A stretch of DNA of 64,000 bases from Atrina japonica (GCA_030159075.1 BROG01000263.1:62001-126000); one strand, 5' to 3'. Positions 18,973-27,400 are shown, numbered from the stretch's first letter. Program-made: numbers and translations. The notes: generated by a model from the sequence alone, not told the origin.

Positions 18973-21917
18973 TTAGAAGCAAGTCAATTATATATATTAG
19001 ATTAGAATCAAGTCAATTGTATATATTAGATTAGAATCAAGTCAGTTATATATATTAGATTAGAATCAAGTCAGTTATATATATTATATTAGAATCAAGT
19101 CAATTATATATATATATAAGATTCAGAAGATTTTATATCAGAATCAGGTAATTATTCATAATGAGTAAAATAAAACTAATGGAACTCACCTTTGAAATAT
19201 AAGCTGGGTATTACAGATCCTAAAGTTTTATAAATAAATGATGAAAAATTGGCAGCCATTGTTGATTGATAAAGGGAGATAATCACATTGTCTAGCTCCC
19301 TGATACCAGTCATAAGTCATTTAAATGACCTTGATAATAAGGGAAGGATAATAAGATACATAGATGATTTCCTTAGTTAAAGCCATGTAACCTGGTGGGT
19401 CAGTGTCTGGTGAACCCTTTTTTGACCTAGATGCAATTTAGAATTTTAGGTAATGCAACATGACATAATTCATTCATTTTATTTATCCTGAGAAAATAAT
19501 TCTGATGTGAAGATTTGCTATTATAAAACACATGTATGTGAAATCTGTAATGATAACATATCACAAAAATGCGACCAATGGGGAGAGTAAATTCCATTTG
19601 TTTAGAGGACAAGTAAATGAAAGAGAAAAAGAGAGGAAGAAGATGAATGGTTGTGTGTGAGAGAGAGAGAGAGAGCGAGAGAGAGAGAGAGAAAGTGAGT
19701 TTGGCTTAGTGTGTGTGAAAGACAGTAGTTTTAGAGAGAGAGAAGGACAATGGGACAGTTGATAGAGGCTAATTATACAGAATGAGAGAGAGAAAAAAGG
19801 AAGATGAAAGTCAGAAGGACATGGACATAGTGAGACAGAAAACGAGAGACATTACACATGTATGAGACCAGGTAAAAGTTTGACTCAAGGTAATCAGCTG
19901 TTGAATCTTAAAGACAATGATTTGTGAGTATCCGAATTTTGATTTGCAATGTGATTATTAATAAACAAATACAGGAAAACCATATGTCTTCCTGCTTACT
20001 AAATATCATGACAGTTGCAAGAAGGTTAAAGGTCAAAATGATGTCCTGAATTCAGATTTTTACTTTTGCTGAAAAGATACTTGAAAATCTGATATCACTT
20101 GTGAAAACACTTGTGTGAGTTCAGTTCTGAAAAATAATGTAGGATTCAGGCAAGATTCTACCAGACAAGACGTGTACTTCATTAATGAACATATCTGAGG
20201 TAGACTGTCACTGATGGATAAATCTGAAATGAATGTCATCAATAATTATTCTTATACTGTAAAATGATTTAATTTGGCAAAGTCAATATTTAGCGCTCTG
20301 GTGACTGAAAATCATTTTGCGCAGTGTAAATTTACCGCTTCCAACGTAACTTAAGAGATCATGGAGGTAGGGAATTCCCCTATGCTATTTTAAGCTGCTC
20401 TACCTGCAGTGTATGACAGAATCATGAATGAAATGGACAAAGAAAATGTTAGTGTAGCACACATCAACTTGAAGTTATATCCACACTCAAACCAGTTCAT
20501 GCTGCCTGGCTTATTCACGCTCAAGATGCTGTGTCTGATAACGCAGAGCTTTTAATTAAATCATTTGAGACAACAGGCATACTTGACGTTCTTCAGCGAC
20601 AGTTCGTGTTTTGACAATCACAATCACATTCATTCCCCTAATGATCTATGATACTCGTATATGAATAAAACATACATTTTGGGATTGTGTTGATCAAGTG
20701 TTTGTGTTTATTTTACTTATAAATTTTAGCACAAGTAAAAATTTAGCACATTATTTATTTGCGCGAAAATCGCTAATATTAAACGTGCGCCAACATTTTT
20801 TGTTTTACAGGATCCTTAACTTTTCTTCAATTTGGATATTTGTTTTTTTCTACCTGTGTACAGATATTTCTTTCATTCCTTATATTTCCCTTGAAATTTC
20901 TCATTACCAGGAAGTAAATTGACACATGCCAATTTCCTTTCATGCATTGTTCTCAGGTTTGTATGTGGGTATTTGATCACCAAAGAGTCAATATTGACTA
21001 CAGTGGACTAGCAACCTATCTCGAGAGACCACCTGTCTTGAGAGACCACCTGTTTACAGTGTGTAGTAATATACTGGTACTAGTTAGCAGACATTCAAAT
21101 AATGGTATAAACTCGAATTTTCTGAATTCGCTGATTACATGTACTTAAGTCATTTGCGAATATTTGAGCACTTGTTTCTGCTCTAGAGGTGAGAAACCAG
21201 AAATCTATTGTTATGCCAATATGTGTGACTTCTCTGGTCAACAGTTGGTTAGAACATCCTACTTTAGATCAGGAAGTATCTAACCTCTGGTCAACAACCG
21301 GTTAGAACATCCTACTTTAGATCAGAAAGTATCTAACCTCTGGTCAACAGCCGGTTAGAATATCCTACTTTAGATCAGGAAGTATCTAACCTCTGGTCAA
21401 CAACCAGTTAGAACATCCTACTTTAGATCAGGAAGTATCTAACCTCTGGTCAACAGCCAGTTAGAACATCCTACTTTAGATCAGGAAGTATCCAACATCT
21501 TGTCAACAGCTGGTTAGAACATTCTACTTTAGATCGGGAAGTATCTAACAACTGGTTAGAACATCCTACTTTAGATCAGAAAGTATCTAACCTCTGGTCA
21601 GTGCAGGACGAAACCTAAGTCAACACGAAAATGATGTTAGAAAGTTTGTCAGGTCTCTTGTGGAAGGCATGTGGTCATTTCTAGAATTAATTTGTAACCA
21701 AAAACAAACAAATTTTAAGTGAATACATCTGACTGAGATATGTTGTGAAGTTTGTATTTATACTTTGGACCATCACTGTTACTTAAAATATATTCAAGAT
21801 GAATTTTTTTTTATTCTTACAGATATAATGGCATTTTTCACAAGCATATTGACATTTTGTAATTTTCTTTTGTAGGGGAAAGTACCAGTAACCATGGAAA
21901 CAGCAGAAAATAATTAA
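1074..21917 (+). CDS. CDO1: Cysteine dioxygenase type 1, 3' part of gene (three exons)
   Basis: Cysteine dioxygenase is a cytosolic non-haem iron enzyme of the cupin fold that oxidises L-cysteine to cysteine sulfinate, the entry to taurine and sulfate formation. The exons join in phase: 1074-1315, 2716-2885, 21876-21917. They encode about 150 residues, equivalent to roughly position 58 to the C-terminus of the ~200-residue animal protein. Visible in mammalian numbering: Tyr58/Arg60 (YTRNLVD), iron ligands His86 and His88 (SSIHDHAN), crosslink Cys93 (AHCF), third iron ligand His140 (IGLHRVEN), His155 and Tyr157 (LHLYSPPF). The Ser153 position of the Ser-His-Tyr triad is Thr here. The C-terminus ENN matches the vertebrate ending. 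The 5' exons, start codon and promoter are outside the window. The last intron is 18,990 bp and packed with repeats. Family assignment is secure; expression and the remote last exon are inferred. Confidence 0.93.
1433..1636. mobile_element. MITE, family 'TACTGTA...GCGC', copy 1
   Basis: It is bounded by 'tactgtatatgta' and 'cacgtacagta', which are inverted repeats of each other. The interior is rich in 'tagcgc' words. A second copy in the opposite orientation lies at 37162-37383 and shares several blocks, for example 'tgtatacagaatgacag' on the reverse strand. The length is about 204 bp with no coding capacity. Confidence 0.62.
1856..2484. mobile_element. Inverted-repeat element carrying a 31-33 bp minisatellite
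   Basis: The left end 'tacattggaacctttcttg' and the right end '...gacaggtcccactgtctt' are imperfect inverted repeats over about 27 bp. Just inside the left end lies a block ('tttaaaggattgtttaa' then 'gtggtttttggaatgtggtc') that recurs inside both ends of the element at 14148-16744. From about 1979 to 2475 the interior is 31-33 bp units built on 'ctcaagacaggtggtcttt'. Short open frames there are artefacts of the repeat. Confidence 0.62.
1979..2475. repeat. Minisatellite, ~31 bp unit 'gacaggtggtctttcac'
   Basis: About sixteen diverged copies of a 31-33 bp unit of the form 'agagtggtctctcaagacaggtggtctttcac' in two pieces. It lies wholly within the element at 1856-2484, in the CDO1 intron between exons 1074-1315 and 2716-2885. 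Confidence 0.85.
2716..2885 (+). CDS. CDO1: CDO1 penultimate exon (IGLHRVEN to FGKRTPF)
   Basis: The acceptor 'aattataattacag' ends at 2715 and the donor GTAAGT starts at 2886. With the split Asp codon the product reads IGLHRVEN ... LHLYSPPF ... FDQRTGHK ... SKFGKRTPF, in phase 0 at the 3' edge. It holds the third iron ligand histidine and the Tyr of the Cys-Tyr crosslink. Reading through the donor would stop after about eight codons (near 2910), so an intron-retention form would lose only the short tail. Confidence 0.93.
2886..5289. other. CDO1 last intron, first part; microsatellites only
   Basis: An (AT)n tract lies at about 2915-2931 and a long (TG)n tract at 3882-3963. A 21-bp direct duplication ('gtgatttagtatttg...') sits near 4231-4265. 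No exon, RNA gene or complete transposon was recognised. Confidence 0.5.
3884..3963. repeat. (TG)n microsatellite, about 40 units
   Basis: Uninterrupted TG dinucleotides over about 80 bp, likely highly polymorphic. An apparent 155-residue reverse-strand frame across it is a poly His-Thr artefact. Confidence 0.95.
5290..6070 (+). mobile_element. tRNA-headed SINE interrupted by a TTAA-flanked MITE
   Basis: The head at 5290-5375 contains 'gcttggtctattg' and a B-box-like 'agtttgattc'. The body at 5460-5605 ('aagaactcgcac', 'ggcacttcacctagagctgg', 'gaaaaattctt') matches the bodies of the SINEs at 12165 and 38947. The canonical tail '..ttaaacaac..aaacaaac' is missing at 5605 but resumes at 6048 ('ttaacaacaaaaaacaaag'), after a 434-bp inverted-repeat element. 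Confidence 0.62.
5610..6043. mobile_element. MITE with ~98-bp terminal inverted repeats, TTAA target duplication
   Basis: The arms 5610-5709 and 5947-6043 are inverted copies: 'agctgaacta ... ccccacac' faces 'gtgtgggg ... tagttcagct'. TTAA flanks both ends (5606-5609 and 6044-6047). It is inserted in the tail of the SINE at 5290-6070. TTAA duplication is typical of piggyBac-type elements, but the ends do not start with the usual CCC, so the superfamily is open. A 74-codon frame inside is probably not coding. Confidence 0.78.
6071..7540. other. Intronic DNA with no recognised feature
   Basis: AT-rich sequence within the CDO1 last intron. A fragment near 7419-7450 ('tacagtgaaattaaatacctgtgaat') resembles the right end of the elements at 29162 and 44263. 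A poly-C tract is at 7497-7507. No gene seen. Confidence 0.45.
7541..7819 (+). repeat. 35-bp tandem array built from a SINE 5' head
   Basis: Eight unit starts at exact 35-bp spacing (7541, 7576, 7611, 7646, 7681, 7716, 7751, 7786). Each unit is 15 bp of 'ttttaactttggtag' followed by 'tggggtctccgtggccgagc'. The last unit runs into the intact head of the SINE that follows, so the array is the SINE head plus adjoining flank multiplied. Confidence 0.9.
7802..8080 (+). mobile_element. tRNA-headed SINE, 'ggggtctccgtggcc' family
   Basis: The head 'ggggtctccgtggccaaatgg' and 'aaccatgaagtctctca' match the better copy at 27480-27726. The middle has 'ccaggtacattttaaccagg' and the 3' part 'gtgaaaaattgttaagtg' and an A-rich tail '(aaaaacaaaaa)'. 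The B box is weak ('attctagtcacc'), so this copy is probably dead. Confidence 0.75.
8090..8660. other. Intronic DNA, no feature recognised
   Basis: AT-rich sequence between a SINE and a minisatellite in the CDO1 last intron. No exon or repeat family was identified. Confidence 0.4.
8661..9362. repeat. Minisatellite, 40-bp unit (34-bp early variant)
   Basis: About eighteen copies of 'gttataaagaaaatgttagc' plus 'atttgtgttaatacatgtat'. The first units lack the 'aatacatgtat' part and are about 34 bp. Variants alternate 'gttagc', 'gtcagc' and 'gttatc', hinting at higher-order duplication. It is followed at once by a 76-bp sequence also found beside the array at 40.4 kb. Confidence 0.9.
9373..9448 (+). 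repeat. 76-bp sequence shared with 40804-40880
   Basis: The stretch from 'aattaaaa' through 'ttctgatatgt' to 'ctatggggt' aligns end to end with 40804-40880 at roughly three-quarters identity by eye. Both copies follow the end of a minisatellite whose units are unrelated. It is likely the conserved flank of a transposon that hosts tandem repeats. Confidence 0.7.
9449..11423. other. Intronic DNA, no feature recognised
   Basis: AT-rich, with homopolymer T at about 9688-9706 and a small duplication of 'tttcatgggg(g)aga' near 10012-10045. No exon, RNA gene or element boundary could be supported. Confidence 0.4.
11424..11514. mobile_element. ~90-bp MITE, 'ttaacctattaacccc' family, copy 1
   Basis: The left 'ttaacttattcacccc' and right 'ggggtggatgagttta' are inverted repeats. 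The middle 'gacacatttggactggtcta' and 'agaagagtccattg' recur at 28297, 28846 (reversed), 37466 and 58317 (reversed). Confidence 0.72.
11515..12164. other. Intronic DNA, no feature recognised
   Basis: AT-rich stretch of the CDO1 last intron between a small MITE and a SINE. Nothing was identified in it. Confidence 0.4.
12165..12442 (+). mobile_element. tRNA-headed SINE, 'gccagcctggctcagtcg' family
   Basis: The head 'gccagcctggctcagtcgat' has a good A box; 'gagttctagtcc' is a degraded B box. The body has 'gatgagacagtaaaaa', 'ttaaagaaccctcactgctc', 'aggccaaaatttgaagccc', and the tail is 'gatgttaaacaacaataaac'. It matches the copy at 38947-39203 along its whole length. Confidence 0.88.
12553..12690. 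mobile_element. Short MITE, TACAGTAAAACCTG-type ends
   Basis: The ends 'tacaataaaacttg' and 'caaattttactgta' are inverted repeats resembling the sharper copies at 29499, 30671 and 56971. The interior has 'atataaagaccccataggga' and 'tggtctaaatacacaggtgg'. It is 138 bp. Confidence 0.55.
12696..12747. repeat. Inverted repeat, ~25-bp arms
   Basis: 'agattagaagaagtatatct' faces 'agatatactacttcttatct' with a loop of a few bases. It begins just after the MITE at 12553-12690. Part of the arm recurs near 12869-12883 ('actacttctaatct'). Confidence 0.65.
12774..12922. repeat. Simple repeats: (GATA)n, acatgt, (AT)n
   Basis: (GATA)n at about 12774-12793, 'gtacatgtacatgtacatgt' at about 12824-12845 and (AT)n at 12905-12922. 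Confidence 0.85.
12924..13190. mobile_element. Degraded 'CAGGGATTTTCC' MITE
   Basis: It starts 'cagggctttttc', then 'ggggcctgatttcggcccca' and 'cccaatgcaaaatgcat', as in the copies at 15011, 26214 and 39955. The right end is not clear. An 86-codon frame across it is fortuitous. Confidence 0.6.
13191..14147. other. Intronic DNA with a short (CTGT)n tract
   Basis: A (CTGT)n-like tract lies at about 14010-14037. No gene or element boundary was found. Confidence 0.4.
14278..16560. repeat. Minisatellite, 31-33 bp unit 'cacaagacaggtggtctttt'
   Basis: Roughly sixty units of the form 'gagagtggtctcacaagaca' + 'ggtggtcttttat', with 31-bp variants ('gagtagtctcagaag...'). The last seven or so units (16310-16540) are nearly identical 'gagtgtagtctcacaagaca' copies, pointing to recent expansion at that edge. 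Open frames on both strands here are repeat artefacts. Confidence 0.92.
15011..15258. mobile_element. 'CAGGGATTTTCC' MITE nested in the minisatellite
   Basis: The 248-bp insertion starts 'cagggattttcc' and ends 'ggaaaatccctg', a perfect 12-bp inverted repeat. 'ggttt' flanks both sides, consistent with a 5-bp target duplication, and the array unit resumes exactly afterwards. The interior is 'cccaatttg'-rich. Relatives are at 12924, 26214, 39955 and 61629. Confidence 0.88.
16745..16981. repeat. AT-rich minisatellite, left segment
   Basis: Units of about 26-30 bp, 'attagattagaatcaagtca' + 'tttatatat'. The same unit resumes at 18190, on the other side of a 1.2-kb inverted-repeat element. Confidence 0.9.
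16982..18189. mobile_element. 1.2-kb inverted-repeat element splitting the minisatellite
   Basis: The left 'tacagtctaac' and right 'gctagactgta' are inverted, with TA at each edge, and the flanks on both sides are the same minisatellite. The interior is not repetitive and shows only short frames (95 codons at most) without a recognisable transposase, so this is either a non-autonomous or a decayed element. Confidence 0.72.
18190..19125. repeat. AT-rich minisatellite, right segment, with long (AT)n tracts
   Basis: Units 'attagattagaatcaagtca' with variants 'gaagcaagtca'. The 'tatata' part has expanded repeatedly into (AT)n tracts, e.g. 18241-18337, 18416-18470, 18630-18690 and 18900-18967. 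Such tracts are unstable and hard to assemble, so lengths may be unreliable. Confidence 0.92.
19126..20254. other. Intronic DNA with GA-rich tract
   Basis: A (GA)n-type tract lies at about 19655-19690 within a purine-rich stretch to 19860. No exon or element was recognised. Confidence 0.45.
20255..20811. mobile_element. Inverted-repeat element, 'TACTGTAAAA...GCGC' type
   Basis: The left 'actgtaaaatg..ttggca' and right '..gcgccaacat..ttttacag' are imperfect inverted repeats, followed inward by 'aatatttagcg' and its complement. It is about 557 bp with no coding content recognised. Confidence 0.5.
20999..21062. repeat. Fragment of the 'gagaccacctgtcttg' repeat
   Basis: Two copies of 'gagagaccacctgt' after 'tacagtggactagcaacct', the reverse strand of the motif amplified at 1979 and 14278. 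It could be a solo end of that element family. Confidence 0.55.
21240..21600. repeat. Minisatellite, exact 53-bp unit
   Basis: About 6.7 copies (starts 21240, 21293, 21346, 21399, 21452, 21505) of 'aacagccggttagaacatcc' 'tactttagatcaggaag' 'tatctaacctctggtc'. It lies about 270 bp upstream of the last CDO1 exon. Confidence 0.92.
21876..21917 (+). CDS. CDO1: CDO1 terminal exon, 42 nt including stop
   Basis: A T-rich tract and 'tttgtag' ending at 21875 precede an in-phase reading of GKVPVTMETAENN and a TAA stop at 21915-21917. The vertebrate enzyme ends with a similar low-complexity tail finishing in LENN, joined at the same place after the RTP motif, which supports this exon despite the 19-kb intron. 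Confirmation would need a spliced transcript. Confidence 0.82.
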   Translation, partial: GKVPVTMETAENN

Positions 21918-23129
21918 GCAACATATCTGTTTGAAGATATCATACTCGTGTTGTTCAGAATCACCTCTATGTTATGGTCGACTCTTAATAACAGCCACAC
22001 CCTCACTGAAGATTTAGTTTAGTTTCAGTGAACCATGCAGAACATGTATTGCCATTTTCAGTTACCATATGGAGTTATCTCCCTTTCAGCATGATTTTTG
22101 TTAATTAATGATGAGAAATTTGGAAAAATTTGTATTTCGTCCTAGTAATTTTGAGAATTTGCCTTAATTTGTAAACTATTACAGCCCTATGATTTTTCTT
22201 TGGAGGAGGGGTGATGAAAGAGAGTATTTGGAGGCTATGTATTACTATTCAGCCACTGGGGGTTGGTATACATTATTTTTACATTTGATGAATCAAACTT
22301 GTTAGATGAATGATAAGGCATTACAGCAGGTGCTTGTTCACCTTTTGTTCTTGTTCATTACTGTAAGTTCTGAACAAGTAAGTTCATCTTCTATTTTAAA
22401 ACGTGAAGACATGGTCTCAAATAGTTTAAGCCAAGAAAAGAGTTCTTACTCTCCATAGTTTACATTTCATTTTTTAATGGTTTTGTTTATTATTTTGGTT
22501 ATTTTTTGTTTTGCTCTTGTTTATTTCCAGGCTTGATTTTAGATTATAGCTTAGAGTTGTCAAACAGAGTACTCTGGTAATAATACCAAGCAGTATTATA
22601 AAAACATGCACACAAGCACAAACTGTTATTACTAAATAGTCTTAATGTTTTTTATTTATTTTTCAAGAGACCAGATGACAATGTGTAAAGATTGTCAGAG
22701 AAAAAAGCATTTATTACTGTCCTGTTATCTTGTGGTTTTGCTAAAATTCTAGGGACATAAGGCTGCAGACTGAAACTTATTTTAGAAAGAGTTGTGTCCC
22801 CTTAGTTATTTGGGGTTTTTTGTTTTTTGGGGTTTTTTTTTATTTGTAAGAGACTTGTAACCAATTTTGATCCTTGATGACTTTGGATATTTCTCCGTCA
22901 CTTATAATCTTCACCGTCCTTTAAACAGACCAGCAATTCAAACTAGCAACTAAGTTTATGTGTATAAGTACTGTGTGTATCATTTTGGAGAGTGAATCAG
23001 GTGGTCCTTGTATGTATTATTTGTAGGTATAACATACAAATGTAACAATTGAAGAACTGGTAAAGGATATCTTGTGTATATACTGTGATATACATTACTG
23101 GAAATTAAAAGCTACATTTTTATCATAAC
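21918..23129 (+). other. Probable CDO1 3' UTR and downstream DNA
   Basis: This follows the CDO1 stop. An ATTAAA at 23104-23109 is the first reasonable poly(A) signal I see; AATAAA occurs at 25036-25041 and 25458-25463. The true 3' end cannot be fixed from sequence alone. Confidence 0.4.
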
Positions 23130-23620
23130 TACTGGTGTTCATCTATCATGATTACTGGTTTTATTATATCATGATTACTGATATTGCTGGTGTTATAATC
23201 ATGATTACTTATGGTGTTGGTACAACATTTATATCATGATTACTGGTGGTGTTGTAATAATCATGATTACTGGTGTTGTTGTTATAATCATGACTACTTA
23301 TGATGTTGGTACAACATTTATATCATGATTACTGGTGGTGTTGCTATAATCATGATTACTGAAGACACTTGGTATAGCATTTATACTGGTCATTATAACT
23401 GATTGTTTTGTAATAATCATGATTGCTGATGGTGTTTTAATAATCATGATTACTGGTCTTGTTATAATCATGATTACTGATGACAATTTTACAACATTTA
23501 TATAATGATTACTGATGTTGTTGTTATAATCATGATTACTGATGACACTTGGTGCAACATTTATATCATGATTACTGATGTGTTGGTACAACACTTGTAT
23601 CATGATTACCGCCTATCAGT
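23130..23620. repeat. Irregular minisatellite 'ataatcatgattactg'
   Basis: About fifteen copies of 'atcatgattactg(a/g)tg' with variable spacers such as 'ttgttgttata' and 'gtacaacatttat'. The reverse-strand 101-codon frame (repeated SNHD) is a repeat artefact. Confidence 0.85.
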
Positions 23621-23723
23621 TTTTATCACTGTAATATTATAGACATTTATTTTTGTAATCATTTACTCATAGTAAACAGACAGAACTTATGTAATGAGTT
23701 AATTTTGAATACTATTTTAAAAA

Positions 23724-24406
23724 TACAGTAAAACCTGTGTTTAGTGGATGGTTGCCAGACTAATCCAATTGTCTGTTATACAGAGGTGTCCGCTGAATGA
23801 AGGATGACCATTCACTACTAAAACATTCATACGTATAATCAACGCAATCGTTCCTGTAATCAACCGTTATGATGCTATGCAAAGAAATGAATATCAAACA
23901 TAAACACAAAATAATCGATTGTAGGAGTGTTTCTCTAGATGGAAGTTGGGACATACTGCTAAGTAAGAAATTGCCTGTGGAAATGGAAGTCGATCATAGG
24001 AAGACTGTCCACTGTATTCAAGGTTAAACATAAGAAAATATGCATATTGGGAACAACAAATTTGTCTGTTGTCCGGGTAAGGGAGGCATCCATTTCTTAA
24101 AAACAGACACTACAAGTCTTACATAACAATGTAAATCACAGGACCAAGGCAGACTGTCTGTTATCAATGTAAATCACAGGACCTAGGCAAACTGTCTGTT
24201 ATCAGTGTAAATCACAGGACCTAGGCAAACTGTCTGTTATCAATGTAAGTCACAGGACCTAGGCAAACTGTCTGTTATCAGTGTAAATCACAGGACCTAG
24301 GCAAACTGTCTGTTATCAATGTAAGTCACAGGACCCAGGCAAACTGTCTGTTATCAGACCATGTGTCCACTGAATTAAGGTGTCCGTCATGGCAGGTTTT
24401 ACTGTA
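23724..24406. mobile_element. 683-bp MITE with TACAGTAAAACCTG ends and an internal array
   Basis: The left 'tacagtaaaacctg' and right 'caggttttactgta' are perfect inverted repeats with TA edges. The interior has 'ggtgtccgctgaat' near the left and 'aaggtgtccgtcatgg' near the right, and holds the 38-bp array at 24131-24359. These ends recall pogo/Tigger-type transposons by general knowledge. Confidence 0.8.
24131..24359. repeat. Minisatellite, 38-bp unit, inside the MITE
   Basis: Six copies of 'gtaaatcacaggacctaggc' + 'aaactgtctgttatcaat', alternating 'caatgtaag' and 'cagtgtaaa' variants, which suggests a 76-bp dimer. Confidence 0.9.
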
Positions 24407-25637
24407 CCTTTTTAATGGTATTATGATGTATGCCGTACATTTAATGATTGGTATATATATAATGTAATTCTTCTGATTTTTTATTAATTGAACATATCCC
24501 TCCTCTAAGGACTTACTAAGACTAGTCTGTTGTTCATGTGGCGAAGAACAGTCATTACAGATACTTGAGATAAATTAAAAGTGAGATTTTTTCTTTTTTT
24601 ACTACATAGATTGATGTACAATAACAAAAAAAGAGATACAAATAGGCATAAAAGTTCCTATTCCTTTTTATATATGTAGTGTAGTGTTGAATTAGCCAAT
24701 CAAGACACAATCATCTTTGTTACAGATTTTATCCATCACATGGTGCAGCATTGTTATTTTATTTTTGATACAGCGATACATATATTGTTTTGTAAATCTT
24801 GTAAATTCTTCTTTGTTAATTAGATGAATATTTCATTATTGTTATGGTAGTGAGGAATATGAATGGGTTGCAGCCAAGAAAAGTTTTTCCCATTTATTTT
24901 CAATGAAGTGAGCTTTAAGAGCAATCTTTCTACATTGTATATCCAGTATTGTTCATGGTATCCAAATATCATCACCCATTTTTGTTGTGCCATTTGGATC
25001 CACCCATGCACAGTTTATTAGCTTTCGCAGATAATAATAAAATTTACATGCATAAAAACTACAATGTATAGGTGAATTAGCACAAATTTTAATCTTTTGA
25101 ATGGACCTGTGGATTAGGAATCAGCAAAATTCCTTTAAAAAAAATCCACAAAATTCCTGAAAAATTTCATTTCCTTATGCAAGTGTCATTCTATGCATCA
25201 GACATGAGAATTTTCTGTGGATTTCCATGACTCTTTTTGTTTGCTTTGGTCATTTTGTACATTATGAACTTAACCGTTTTTATGTGAGGCAGTGAAACAG
25301 ACATGACATTTGTTTTATTTAATTTGATTTTTAAAATCATTTAGCTCAATTAGATATCATTTGTTGCTTGATCTGAAAAATATACCAAATTCACATTTTT
25401 ACTTATTAGAAAATTAGGAATATCAAAAGGCTTCAAAAGATATAAATGTTCTGTGCCAATAAAGTTTATCATTGATGACAATATGATGGGGTTGCATATC
25501 TGGCCAAGTAGTTAGAGCCTTGCACTTTAAAACACTTCATCTCTTGTCAGCATGAGATTGAACCTCGTTAAATTATAATAAATGATATCAGAAAGTTTGC
25601 TCAAATTAATTTTGAAATGCTGGAGTTCTATTTATCA
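24407..25637. other. Intergenic DNA with one degraded SINE head
   Basis: A degraded tRNA-like head is at about 25494-25570 ('atctggccaagtagttagag', 'gattgaacctcg'). The rest is AT-rich with no gene recognised. Confidence 0.45.
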
Positions 25638-26044
25638 AGGGCCCAAAATCACCAAATTTACTCAGTACTCAAGCTCAACTTTAATTTCATCATTTTGACT
25701 ATATAATCGTTTGTAAAACTTTTGGGTTTGAGTGATTAGGAAACAAATTATTGTTTTTCATCATTTACATATATAAATTTTGGCGTCACATTTATGATTT
25801 TCCTGTAAAAAATGAATAAATGTGTTGAGTACGGTACTTAAAATTTGAGTACATACTCAAACAATATTTCAATATTTCTGAAGTTTTCTTCAAATGAGCA
25901 CAAATTTGTATCATTATTTACAATTGTACGTTGTCGATATACACACTTGTCCTGTTACAGAATAAATTTTGTCTGAATTTACCTGAAAATCATGAAAAGT
26001 TAGTTGAGCTTGAGTACTGAGTAAATTTGGTGACTTGTGGCCCC
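25638..26044. mobile_element. Foldback MITE, 'caccaaatttactcagtact' family, copy 1
   Basis: The arms 'caccaaatttactcagtact' + 'caagctcaac' (about 25651-25681) and the inverted 'gttgagcttgagtactgag' + 'taaatttggtg' (about 26003-26032) face each other over about 40 bp. Relatives lie at 57174-58024 and, partly, 52565-52850. Confidence 0.8.
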
Positions 26045-26213
26045 GGATAAGTCACAGCCAAGTCTCAACATTAACATATTTACTGATTGCTCATGCTTTA
26101 CTTTTATTTTAGTATTTGACTCTAAATTTGATTGTAAAACTTCTGGATATGACAAAATAGTTTATTGTTTTTATTATTATTCACATCATATTTCCCCATA
26201 GAAAATTTGATAT

Positions 26214-26455
26214 CAGGGATTTTTTCCTAGGCCATTTTTTAGGGTCCGGTAACATGACCCATTCCCGATGCAAAAATGGCTTGTATTTCCGCAAAAATAT
26301 GCGAAAATTCCCAATTTAGAATTTCAAAATAAAGAAAAAAGTATTTTCAAAACAAATATCTCAGATTAAGTTTTTCTGTTTTACTTAAATTGTTGTATAT
26401 TTTCCCAATTTGTTTGGACCCTGGATCCAGAATGTATGGGGTAGGAAAATCCCTG
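26214..26455. mobile_element. 'CAGGGATTTTCC' MITE, copy 3
   Basis: It starts 'cagggattttttcc' and ends 'ggaaaatccctg', 242 bp, with 'acccattcccgatgcaaaaa' and 'cccaattt' blocks as in the other copies. Confidence 0.8.
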
Positions 26456-26820
26456 GTCATATGTAAATGTTATAGTTAACTGGAATTGCATGCTGTATAT
26501 AGCTTTGTTTGACACATTGGTATAGACCATTTCATTGTAATTCAGATTAAGAAATTGTTGTAAATTATGATTCCATGGATAAGATATATTTTCTTAATTA
26601 GGCACAATATTGTCAGGTTATATATATAATTTTGAATAGTTTCAATCATTAGCTTACCAGGGCCGAAGGGTAGTCCCATATACGTGTGATCTTGGATGTT
26701 TTGTGTAGATATGTGATGAAAGAACAGGTGATATTTCTTACATTGAAAAGTCCCATATTTAGATAATCTAGCTTATATATTATGGTGATATTTATATATG
26801 CATTAAAATGTTTTGTCTAT

Positions 26821-27400
26821 AGATTCTATACAATATGTTATTGTACCAGCTGATATCTGATATCTGATGTTGATAATTTATAGAACATCAAAATGTTCCA
26901 CTTTTAGATTTATACAGGAGATGTTATTGTACTAGCTGATATCTGATATCTAATGTTGATAATTTATAGGACATCAGAATGTTCATTTGATAGATTCTAT
27001 ACAAGATGTTATTGTACCAGCTGATATCTGATATCTAATGGTGATAATTTATAGGACATCAGAATGTTCTATTTAAAGATTCTGTACAAAAGATGTTATT
27101 GTACCAGCTGATATCTGATATCTATTGTTGATAATTTATAGGACATCAGAATGTTCAATTGATAGATTTTATACACAAGATGATATTGTACCAGCTGATA
27201 TCTGATATCTGATGTTGATCATTTATAGGACATCAGAATGTTCAATTGATAGATTCTATACACAAGATGTTATTGTACCAGCTGATATCTAATGGTGATA
27301 ATTTATATGACATCAGAATGTTTCTATTTAAAGATTCTATACACAAGATGTTATTTGTTTCAGCTGATATCTGATATCTAATGGTGATAGTTTTGATAGC
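26821..27400. repeat. Tandem repeat, 85-86 bp unit
   Basis: About seven copies, starts near 26821, 26906, 26992, 27077, 27163, 27248 and 27335. The unit contains 'agattctatacaagatg', 'ttattgtaccagctgatatc', 'gataatttataggacatcag'. The penultimate units show deletions of 'tgatatc'. Confidence 0.9.
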
